A stretch of 64,000 nucleotides of DNA from SABY01 sp964593705 (GTDB lineage Bacteria > Bacteroidota > Bacteroidia > Bacteroidales > 4484-276). Every line of letters starts with the position of its first letter. Positions within the stretch are counted from its first letter, which is position 1. A program made the position numbers and the translations under genes. Location: the NCBI GenBank assembly GCA_964593705.1, contig CAZQIV010000016.1, forward strand, positions 12,884 to 76,883, in the 5' to 3' direction. Positions 53,850 through 61,156 of this stretch are shown here, one piece after another. Under the pieces are notes generated by a model. It worked only from the letters and a program-made list of their open reading frames with translations, ran no database searches and was not told the origin of the DNA.

Positions 53850-54727
53850 TATTTCACGATGTCAATTAATTCAACATCAAATAACAGAGGTGAATAGGGA
53901 GGGATTTTGGGGCCGGATCCTCTTTCGCCATACCCAAGATGTGAAGGAATAATTAAAGTCGCTTTACTGCCAACATTCATCAAGGCAAAACCTTCGTCCC
54001 AGCCTCTGATAACTCTGCCCTGACCCAACGGGAACTCAAAGGGTGTACCTTTGTCAACTGATGAATCGAATTTAGTTCCGTCTAATAATGTTCCGGTATA
54101 GTGTGCCTTAATTTTATCACCTTGCTTTGGTTTGGGGCCGTTTCCTTGTTCAGTAACAATTACGTAAAGGCCACTTTCGGTGGGTTCGGCCTTAATATTA
54201 TTATCTTCAAGATATTTTTTCAGGATATCAGCTTCTTCGTTTTGTAACTTCTCCATTTTTGCAGTTCTTTCATCATCCATTTCCTGCTCGGTCTGTATTT
54301 TGTCCAGTTTTACATTAAAAGTAAACTGCTGGTCTTTCAATTCGGGCGGAACTGCACGGCCACCTGCTGTTTTGGTGATGAACTGTTCGGCATCAAGAAA
54401 AAATACAGCGCTATCTCCCAAATGCATCATACTCATCATTTCGTAAAAATCACCTGGATACACCGACTCCTGCATTGGCAAAAGCATCACTTTATCAGGT
54501 ATCTGATTTGTGTTGAACATCACCGAATCATCAATACCGTAGGTCATTATAAGCGAAATTATTTCGCCGCTTTGGGGCACACGTTCATCTTCATTGTTTA
54601 CCACCAACTTGTATTGCAATCCACTTTCGGTAGTTTTAAATTTAGATTCGTCACCGGAAAGCATGTCGCACGACATCATAAAAAATACACTTAGCAGTGC
54701 CATTAAAAGACTCAATTTCAATTTCAT
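53849..54727 (-). CDS. Two-domain FKBP-type peptidyl-prolyl isomerase lipoprotein (copy 2)
   Basis: 292 aa from ATG 54727. A start at 54760 would add 11 residues ahead of the signal peptide and abut the upstream stop. Lipobox SCDML. Its layout and sequence parallel copy 1: FKTTESGLQYKLVVNN, PGDFYEMMSMMHLGDSAVFFLDAEQF, then KAHYTGTLLDGTKFDSSVDKG and VIRGWDEGFALMNVGSKATLIIPSHLGYG. Closest paralogue of copy 1, implying recent tandem duplication. Confidence 0.9.
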   Translation of the reverse strand: MKLKLSLLMALLSVFFMMSCDMLSGDESKFKTTESGLQYKLVVNNEDERVPQSGEIISLIMTYGIDDSVMFNTNQIPDKVMLLPMQESVYPGDFYEMMSMMHLGDSAVFFLDAEQFITKTAGGRAVPPELKDQQFTFNVKLDKIQTEQEMDDERTAKMEKLQNEEADILKKYLEDNNIKAEPTESGLYVIVTEQGNGPKPKQGDKIKAHYTGTLLDGTKFDSSVDKGTPFEFPLGQGRVIRGWDEGFALMNVGSKATLIIPSHLGYGERGSGPKIPPYSPLLFDVELIDIVK

Positions 54728-54760
54728 AATTATACAAATATTTAGTTTAAAAATTCTCAA

Positions 54761-55621
54761 TTATTTAGTTTCAAGCAATTCCATCTCAAATATTAATGGA
54801 GTATAAGGTTTAACCTCATCACGCTGAACCCCTCCATAAGCAAGCGATGAGGGTATAATTAATTTCACCTTATCCCCAACTTTCATTGTAAGTATCGCCT
54901 CTTCCATGGCAGCTATTACCTTGCTTTCGCCAACAGTAAAAAAAACAGGACGCTCTTTTTCATAAGAAGAAAGGTAGGGAGTTCCATCAAGAAAAAAACT
55001 TGCAAAATGAACTTTCACCTTTGCCCCGCTAACAGCTTGTTGCCCCGATCCTTTTTGTAAAGGAACAATGTACAAACCGTTTTGCGTAGGATTTACATCA
55101 ATATTGTTTTGCTTTAGATAATCAGAAATTTTTTCTGGTTCTGATTTTTTGCGTTCATTAATCTCCAGGCGCCTTGCATTTACTTCGGGAGTTTCGGGAG
55201 TTATCGAGACAACCTTGATATCAAAAAACAACTCATCATAGTTTAGGGCATACTCAGGGATTTCATCAAAATACATCACTTTTAAAAAGAAGTCACTGGT
55301 TTTGAGTACAAAAGTAGCACTGTCGTTAAGGTGCATTAATCTAATACCTTCCATTAAATCGCCATCATACACGGGAGCGATTTGAAAGGGGATTTTTTCA
55401 TTTCCACCCGAATAAAGCACACTGTCTTTAGATCGGTAATTCATATTAACTTCAACAACATCATACAACTGAACTCTTTTGTTGAATTTGTTTAAAACAT
55501 GAATCTTGTATTTAAGACCGTTTTCGGTGACTTTATAGTCATCCTGTTGTTTACAACCTGAAAGAAAAAGAATTGCAGCTATTGCAAAAAAAGGTAGGAA
55601 AAATTTAAAAATCGAATGCAT
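54761..55621 (-). CDS. Two-domain FKBP-type lipoprotein (copy 3, diverged)
   Basis: 286 aa. Lipobox LSGCKQ (Cys ~23). The N-terminal domain again resembles the others (VTENGLKYKIHVLNKFNKRV, IRLMHLNDSATFVLKTSDFF). The C-terminal FKBP domain (KVHFASFFLDGTPYLSSYEKER, VIAAMEEAILTMKVGDKVKLIIPSSLAYG) has lost several catalytic-pocket aromatic/acidic residues (no DGTxFDSS and no GWDEG), so isomerase activity may be weak. The gldI-like gene lies 13 bases upstream. Confidence 0.85.
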   Translation of the reverse strand: MHSIFKFFLPFFAIAAILFLSGCKQQDDYKVTENGLKYKIHVLNKFNKRVQLYDVVEVNMNYRSKDSVLYSGGNEKIPFQIAPVYDGDLMEGIRLMHLNDSATFVLKTSDFFLKVMYFDEIPEYALNYDELFFDIKVVSITPETPEVNARRLEINERKKSEPEKISDYLKQNNIDVNPTQNGLYIVPLQKGSGQQAVSGAKVKVHFASFFLDGTPYLSSYEKERPVFFTVGESKVIAAMEEAILTMKVGDKVKLIIPSSLAYGGVQRDEVKPYTPLIFEMELLETK

Positions 55622-55634
55622 TCAGACTAACTAA

Positions 55635-56192
55635 TTATTTTAATTCGAGCAATTTAACATCATATACAAGGGTTGTTTTGGTCGATATTTTTTTTTGATC
55701 GCCAAGCAACCCAAAAGCAAGGTGCGAAGGTATAATAAATTTGGCACGGTCGCCCACCTTCATCAATAATATGCCTTCTTCAATACCCGATTCAACACCG
55801 CCACGGCCAATCATAAACTCTTTATTTCCGGATTCATCCGATGAATAAATCGATTCACCATTGAGCAAACTGACTTCGTAAGCAATTGTAGCTATTTTTC
55901 CAATCTTAGCTTTTTCGCCCCAACCCGATTCATAGATTCTGTATCTCAATCCGGTTCCTGTTTCCTTTACATTCCATCTGTTTCGGGATATAAAATCCTT
56001 TATTTGTTGATCTTCGGTTAGTATTGCTTTTTTATTAGCTTTCAGCAATGGTTCTTTAAGTTCATTTTCTGTGAAAGCTTTCTTTTTATCAGGCTCTTTA
56101 TTTGAACAAGATGAAAAAATGATAAGTCCAAGCCCAAGTGATATCAGGAAAAATGCAAGATTAAATCTTAAAAAGAAATTATTCAATTTCAT
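55635..56192 (-). CDS. gldI: GldI-like single-domain FKBP lipoprotein
   Basis: 185 aa from ATG 56192; upstream in-frame ATGs at 56210 and 56204 are possible. Lipobox FSSCSN. One FKBP domain (~75-185): VKETGTGLRYRIYESG, IATIAYEVSLLNGESIYSSDESG, GGVESGIEEGILLMKVGDRAKFIIPSHLAFG. The LNGESIYSS and GLLGDQ features match GldI, a PPIase lipoprotein needed for gliding/T9SS function in Flavobacterium. Its position next to a DHH gene also fits. The GldI assignment is an inference; a generic FKBP is the alternative. Overlaps nrnA by 14 bases. Confidence 0.65.
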   Translation of the reverse strand: MKLNNFFLRFNLAFFLISLGLGLIIFSSCSNKEPDKKKAFTENELKEPLLKANKKAILTEDQQIKDFISRNRWNVKETGTGLRYRIYESGWGEKAKIGKIATIAYEVSLLNGESIYSSDESGNKEFMIGRGGVESGIEEGILLMKVGDRAKFIIPSHLAFGLLGDQKKISTKTTLVYDVKLLELK

Positions 56193-57207
56193 AATTGAGT
56201 TCATCCTCATACAACGGTAATATTTCCTTAATCTTTTCTATGGAAGCTTCTATCGAAAGGTAGGAATTTCCACCAGCAGCATTTCTGTGCCCGCCACCTT
56301 CAAAATATTGCTGTGCAATTTGATTGACTGCAAATTGGCCTTTAGATCTGAATGATAATCGTATCAAGCCTTCACGTTCGGTCATCAATATCGAAACATT
56401 GATTTCTTTTATAGATAAAGGATAATTTACAATACCCTCGGTATCGCCGGCTTTATAATTAAACCTGGTCAAATCATCTTTAGTTAAAGATATGATGGCT
56501 GTTCGGTATTTATGAAAAATAAGTAGTTTCTCGGCAAAAGCATGACCAAGTAACCTGAGGCGGCTTTCCGAAAAATTATCATAAATAAGTCGGTGTAACC
56601 TATCCGGTTTCACTCCTTTATCAACCAAATCAGCGGTAATACGATAGGTTTTGGCATTGTTGCAGGCAAAACTAAAAGAGCCTGTATCTGTAATTATACC
56701 GGTGTATAAGCTCTCAGCGGCAGATTTAGTAATACAATGGGTCAGTTCGGTTTCCTCCAAAAACTCAAATACCAGTTCAGCCGTGGATGATGCAGATGTT
56801 TTGGATAGCAAAAACTGAAAGGCTTCAGTGTCAGGGTGTGGGTGATGATCAATCAAAATCTTTGTGGCTGAGGCATTCCTCAGTGTTTCCTCCATATTTT
56901 CTACCCTTGATGGTGTATTATAATCAAGGCAAAAAATAAGGCTGGCCTTATTAAAAATGCCTGACATAAATTGCCTGGTGTTTTGATCAAAAATAACAAC
57001 ATCGTCAGCTCCCGGCAGCCATCGTAAAAAATCAGGAAACCTGTTTGGCAAAACAACCACAACGTTTGGATTAATACATTTTAATGTATGATACATGGCC
57101 ATTGCAGAACCTACAGCATCACCGTCCGGGTTATAGTGAGAAGTAATTATAATGTTTCCGGAGCCATTTAGAAGGCTTTTAATTGTGCTATAATCTGATT
57201 TTGTCAA
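56179..57207 (-). CDS. nrnA: DHH-family phosphoesterase, NrnA-like oligoribonuclease/PAP phosphatase
   Basis: 342 aa. DHH domain: IITSHYNPDGDAVGSAMAMY, IFCLDYN, ATKILIDHHPHPD (the DHH motif ~118-120), LYTGIITDTGSF; DHHA1 domain ending QQYFEGGGHRNAAGG. NrnA degrades nano-RNA and dephosphorylates pAp in the cytoplasm. First gene of the FKBP operon. A -7 element (57255-57262, minus) lies upstream, back-to-back with ndk. Confidence 0.9.
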   Translation of the reverse strand: MTKSDYSTIKSLLNGSGNIIITSHYNPDGDAVGSAMAMYHTLKCINPNVVVVLPNRFPDFLRWLPGADDVVIFDQNTRQFMSGIFNKASLIFCLDYNTPSRVENMEETLRNASATKILIDHHPHPDTEAFQFLLSKTSASSTAELVFEFLEETELTHCITKSAAESLYTGIITDTGSFSFACNNAKTYRITADLVDKGVKPDRLHRLIYDNFSESRLRLLGHAFAEKLLIFHKYRTAIISLTKDDLTRFNYKAGDTEGIVNYPLSIKEINVSILMTEREGLIRLSFRSKGQFAVNQIAQQYFEGGGHRNAAGGNSYLSIEASIEKIKEILPLYEDELNYEIE

Positions 57208-57254
57208 AATTTAAATGTTGATTGATAAAGATTTATTTCCCTGAAAAAGGGCTG

Positions 57255-57262
57255 CAAAACTA
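57255..57262 (-). promoter_or_regulatory. -7 promoter element (TAGTTTTG) of the nrnA-FKBP operon
   Basis: CAAAACTA on the plus strand reads TAGTTTTG on the minus strand, 48 bases before the nrnA start. It forms a divergent pair with the ndk element at 57305. Confidence 0.5.
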
Positions 57263-57304
57263 TAATAAAAAACGTTAAATGCATACTGAAAATAGGGTTA
57301 TTGC

Positions 57305-57312
57305 TAATTTTG
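57305..57312 (+). promoter_or_regulatory. -7 promoter element (TAATTTTG) of ndk
   Basis: Exact TAnnTTTG match, 24 bases before the ndk ATG. Confidence 0.5.
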
Positions 57313-57336
57313 TAAAAATCATCAAAACCTAATATT

Positions 57337-57756
57337 ATGACAGGAAACAAGACACTTACAATGATTAAGCCTAATGCGGTTGAAAAAGGATTCACAGGAG
57401 CAATTCTGGCAAAAATTAATGAGGGCGGTTTCAGAATTATAGCAATGAAAAAGATGAGATTGTCGAAAGACCAGGCAGAAGCATTTTATGAAATCCATAA
57501 GGACAAGCCCTTCTTTAAAGACTTGGTTGAATTTATGACTTCAGGGTCAATAATAGCTGCCTTCCTCGAAAAAGAAAATGCCGTAGAAGACTACCGTAAG
57601 CTGATTGGAGCTACCAATCCTAATCAAGCCGAAATGGGAACAGTAAGAAACTTATTTGGAACTGATGTACAGAAAAATGCTGTTCACGGCTCTGACAGCG
57701 ATGAAAATGCTGAAATTGAAGGTAGCTTTTTCTTTTCAAAACTTGAAAGATTTTAA
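57337..57756 (+). CDS. ndk: Nucleoside diphosphate kinase
   Basis: 139 aa, usual length. TLTMIKPNAVEKGFTGAI at the N-terminus, ATNPNQAEMGTVRNLFG, and the phospho-His in NAVHGSDSDENAEIEG (~116). It balances NTP pools by phosphate transfer. Monocistronic, divergent from nrnA, convergent with the XRE gene; a weak AATTCAT/ATGAATT hairpin (57764-57783) lies between the two. Confidence 0.96.
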   Translation: MTGNKTLTMIKPNAVEKGFTGAILAKINEGGFRIIAMKKMRLSKDQAEAFYEIHKDKPFFKDLVEFMTSGSIIAAFLEKENAVEDYRKLIGATNPNQAEMGTVRNLFGTDVQKNAVHGSDSDENAEIEGSFFFSKLERF

Positions 57757-57790
57757 GCTGAAAAATTCATGAAATTATGAATTAATCAGG

Positions 57791-58318
57791 TTAAGCTTCA
57801 GGATAATATTCTTTAAATGTTCTATCCTCATAAAAAACAACAATCCGTTCGATGGGTTTGTGAAGTTTTTTATGAGGATTTTCTTTTTCAAATTTTCTGC
57901 TTATTTCCCCGATTACTTTATCATCTTCTTTAATAGCTTTTATTTCAGGCTTTTTACTATCTTTTTCCTTTGTTTTAGCTTCAAATGAAGGAGATATTTT
58001 CTGAGGTGCTACCTTTGTTTCAGCTACAGGCCGGCTATTTTCCACTTCAGATGTTTTCTCATCCGCAAAATTATCATCTTCCATTTCAAAAAGATTGTAA
58101 TCCTTAGTCATCGATCCTGATCCATGTACCAACCACTCAGTTCTAATTTCCTTGAAACTATTCAGGACTTTGTGAACAAGGTCAAGACTGGGTTTATTCC
58201 TTCCCGAAAGCACATGTGAAATATTTGATGGTTGCACACCTATTTTTTCAGCAAAGGTTGCATTTGTCATTCCTTTTGTGGAAATTAACAATTGTATCCT
58301 ATCTTTTAAGTTTTCCAT
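57791..58318 (-). CDS. XRE-family transcriptional regulator
   Basis: 175 aa. N-terminal helix-turn-helix (~1-65): LKDRIQLLISTKGMTNATFAEKIGVQPSNISHVLSGRNKPSLDLVHKVL. A low-complexity Lys/Glu-rich linker (~75-145) leads to a conserved C-terminal patch (KPIERIVVFYEDRTFKEYYPEA). The latter ending is seen in Bacteroidota-specific HTH proteins of unknown target. Two direct repeats between the -7 element and the start codon suggest autoregulation. Confidence 0.88.
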   Translation of the reverse strand: MENLKDRIQLLISTKGMTNATFAEKIGVQPSNISHVLSGRNKPSLDLVHKVLNSFKEIRTEWLVHGSGSMTKDYNLFEMEDDNFADEKTSEVENSRPVAETKVAPQKISPSFEAKTKEKDSKKPEIKAIKEDDKVIGEISRKFEKENPHKKLHKPIERIVVFYEDRTFKEYYPEA

Positions 58319-58333
58319 ATCTATTCCATATTG

Positions 58334-58369
58334 TTTACAATTGTGTATTCATATTTACAAATGTGTATT
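58334..58369. promoter_or_regulatory. Two 16-bp direct repeats, candidate XRE operator
   Basis: TTTACAATTGTGTATT (58334-58349) and TTTACAAATGTGTATT (58354-58369) are spaced 20 bp, about two helical turns. They lie between the XRE start codon (58318) and a minus-strand -7 element TATCTTTG (58387-58394). Further TTTACA-type motifs are scattered to ~58720. Confidence 0.55.
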
Positions 58370-58386
58370 TTACATTTAAGAAGTAA

Positions 58387-58394
58387 CAAAGATA
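58387..58394 (-). promoter_or_regulatory. -7 promoter element (TATCTTTG) of the XRE gene
   Basis: CAAAGATA on the plus strand, 69 bases before the start codon, upstream of the direct repeats. Confidence 0.45.
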
Positions 58395-59398
58395 AGTAGA
58401 TTTACATTTATACACCACAACTATTTTTGTAAATACTCTAATTAATACTTAATGTAATCTTCATAATCTATTATTTAATAAATACTTATCAAATTTCATT
58501 TAATTTTTTAATAAAGTTCATCATTTTAGAAATATCTTCCAGTCCAAATTCAAATTATCTATGCAAAATACTGGTATTTAATCTATAATAAAGTATTTGA
58601 GGCATGTCTCCACAATTTACACACTATTTTACAAATCTATTCGATAAAATTATTATGTACAATTGTATTGTCTTTACAATTATACCTACATTTCCATAAA
58701 GTTACATTTGTAACTTAAATTGTTGGATTATTTTTACCAACATGTTATCCTTCTATTTTACCCTTGATATTTTTTGAATTCCATTTTCCTATATCTCCTA
58801 CCCTATCTGTATTGCAATGGTGGAGATACTTTCAACAAATTATCCAGACCTTGCATTTTTTAATAAATGGATAACTCTGAAATATTTTTAAGCTTAAGTG
58901 AAAATACTTGTCTTATGTCCTGTAACTATCCAATAATGATTGTTTACACGAATCATAATCACTTAAAATGAAGATAAATTATCGGAAAATGGAGATTAAA
59001 ACACTGATTCTTTGAATATTATAGAAGCTATTTTTACAATATCAGAGCGATCATTTTTTTTGTCAGATAATTTTATTTTGATGTTTTATATACATTGTCA
59101 TTTTACTTTGGGGCCTCCGGAGGCTTGGAACTACCAATAACTTGTTTGTGTAAAGTACTGAAATCTGTACTATTAGACAGACCCCCGCCTTGCCGCTGGT
59201 GTAGGTAATCGTGCAGGCGAGGCAGGTCTCAATCCCCGAATGGTCGGGATCCCGCACGTGCGGGACTTCACTCCTTCCAGGTGACAAAACTCCCGGTATG
59301 GTGGTGGGAGGCGGGATTTCGCTTCACTCAACATTTCCTCATTATGCCCAAAAATTTTGGGTGAACTTTCAAAATGACAATGCTCTTGTTTTACATCT

Positions 59399-59441
59399 GG
59401 TGGAGGGTTATGGATCGCGTTGTGCTCCACAACCCTCCACC
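59399..59441. repeat. 16-bp near-perfect hairpin
   Basis: GGTGGAGGGTTATGGA and TCCACAACCCTCCACC pair with one mismatch across an 11-nt loop; no T-run. Confidence 0.75.
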
Positions 59442-59853
59442 CTAAAGTTAATTTTATTAGAAATCACATCAAATTGAAAGAATTAATTTTGAAATCTGAA
59501 AATCCGTATTAATTTTGGCAGGTTAAAAATTTCAAAAATGGAATATCCAAATTTTCATCTTTCACTTTACCACGATTTTGGCAAAGGCCTCTACGAGTGC
59601 TGGATATTTTAATTTCTTCTCCCCCTCCTATTTTTCCACTTCTTTTCAAAAGTTTTAAAGCACAATTATCAGTGTTTAATTTTCCAGATTTAATTTTATT
59701 GTAACAGAGGAAATATTCATAATTAACACCCACGCCTGCCCCGACACATCGGGGGCCATGAATGTCCGAAGGACTCGTATGGAGAAACACCATACTATTA
59801 TCATCCGTGCATTCACGCCAAGGGACGGACAGGCAGTGGCAAATTTTATTCAA

Positions 59854-60648
59854 ATGAAAGGAAATGTTTTCGACATAAAACGTTTTGCGGTACATGATGG
59901 TCCGGGCATAAGGACAACCATATTTTTTAAGGGCTGCCCGCTTAAATGCTGGTGGTGTCACAATCCTGAAAGTCAGGATATCAAGTCTGAAGCAGATATT
60001 AAGCAAGTTATGCTTGATGGAATTCCTCATGAAAAGCAAGAAGAAATTGGCAAGCTTATGACTGTGGATGATGTGATGGAAATCGTTGAAAAAGATGCAG
60101 TTTTTTATGATGAATCAGGAGGAGGCGTAACACTTAGCGGCGGAGAACCTTTGATGCAGAGTGATTTTGCTACCGGAATTCTCCGGGCCTGCAAAGCAAA
60201 GGGATTCCACACAGCCCTTGATACCTGTGGATTTGCAAATAAAATCATTTTGGAAAAAGCTGCTGAGTTCGTAGATCTTTTTCTTTACGATTTAAAGCAT
60301 CCTGAAAACGATCAACACGTAAAATTCACCAATGCGAGTCTTGAGCCTATTTTGAAAAACCTTAAACTTTTAGTTAATTTAAAAAAGCAGGTTATCATTA
60401 GGATTCCGGTAATTCCCGGAGTTAACAATCAGGCGAAGAATCTTCAAAAGTTTATCGAAATAATTAAATCAATCGGGGGGATTACAGAAGTTCACCTACT
60501 GCCATATCACGCCATGGCAAGCAATAAATACACGAGGCTAAATATAGAAAACAAACTGAGTGGCCTAAAGAATATGAGTAAAGAGGAATTACTACCTGCA
60601 AAACAACTATTTGAAAACAATGGTTTTAAAGTTAAGATTGGAGGGTGA
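59854..60648 (+). CDS. Glycyl-radical-enzyme activating protein (radical SAM)
   Basis: 264 aa from ATG 59854 (MKGNVFDIKRFAVHDGPGIRT). Longer in-frame starts (e.g. 59758) add a non-conserved N-terminus and are rejected. The radical SAM cluster motif C-x3-C-x2-C is KGCPLKCWWCHNPES (~28-35); SGGEP follows at ~100. No additional Cys-rich ferredoxin insert lies between these motifs, so it carries a single visible [4Fe-4S] site. The family abstracts H from the glycine of a partner glycyl radical enzyme using SAM. The partner is evidently the hypD gene 508 bases downstream. Confidence 0.9.
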   Translation: MKGNVFDIKRFAVHDGPGIRTTIFFKGCPLKCWWCHNPESQDIKSEADIKQVMLDGIPHEKQEEIGKLMTVDDVMEIVEKDAVFYDESGGGVTLSGGEPLMQSDFATGILRACKAKGFHTALDTCGFANKIILEKAAEFVDLFLYDLKHPENDQHVKFTNASLEPILKNLKLLVNLKKQVIIRIPVIPGVNNQAKNLQKFIEIIKSIGGITEVHLLPYHAMASNKYTRLNIENKLSGLKNMSKEELLPAKQLFENNGFKVKIGG

Positions 60649-61156
60649 GGAAAGTGGGCAGTCCCGAAAAACCAGAAATCTCTGATTTCATAGTTTTTCG
60701 AGGATGCACGACCGAAGGTCGGCATTGGCAGTGTGCAGTCCACAGTCCACAGGTGGCAGTCAACAGTAAGCAGTATTCAGTCCTCAGTCCTCAGTCAACA
60801 GTCTCAGAATTCATTTAAATACAACAAATGACAATTAATGACCATCAATTACGGCAAAGCCAAATGACTTTAAATGACGCGAAGCAAAATGCCGAAAAAC
60901 CCGAAATCTACGATTTCATAGTTTTTCGAGCATCCTCGAAAATTTACGAAAATTGAAAATTTTCTAATTTTCGGGATGACAATTAATGACATTATCTGAT
61001 AACTCAATAACAATTAACCAATAACCCGCCTTGCTCGCCTCGCTGCGAAGCAGGCCGCCAGCGTTGGCTTGCGCAAAGGCGAGGCAGGCAATTAACAAAT
61101 AACGATTAACAATTAACAATTAACAATTCACGATTTTCCCAATAACCAACACACAC
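60649..61156. other. Repeat-rich spacer between activase and dehydratase genes
   Basis: It contains two AAATC-TACGATTTCATAGTTTTTCGAG-like repeats (~60677-60726 and ~60901-60935). The first ends TTCGAGGATGCACG...TCGGCATT as in element B at 45150. Low-complexity GCAGTCCACAGTCCACAG/CAGTCCTCAGTCC and AACAATTAACAATTAACAAT runs and a GC-rich dispersed repeat at ~61026-61090 follow. No ORF and no clear promoter. Confidence 0.6.

Larger units (their letters stand above)
58319..59853. other. 1.5-kb non-coding region between the XRE gene and the activase
   Basis: 58319-59100 is very AT-rich with many TTTACAA motifs. 59180-59440 carries GC-rich dispersed repeats: a GTCTCAATCCCCGA...CCCGCACGTGCGGG block at 59225-59286 and the hairpin 59399-59441. 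TAATTTTG elements at 59484-59491 and 59510-59517 (plus) are the best promoter candidates for the activase. A 24-codon ORF starting at 59538 follows them but has no other support. Some 340 bases of leader would precede the activase. Confidence 0.5.

Noticed and set aside
59538..59612. 24-codon ORF after two TAATTTTG elements as a leader peptide
   Set aside because: No ribosome-binding site or conserved residues can be shown; too short to support alone.
59509..60039. 176-codon minus-strand ORF overlapping the activase
   Set aside because: It lies antisense to the conserved radical SAM N-terminus, has no recognisable domain and contains poorly protein-like composition.
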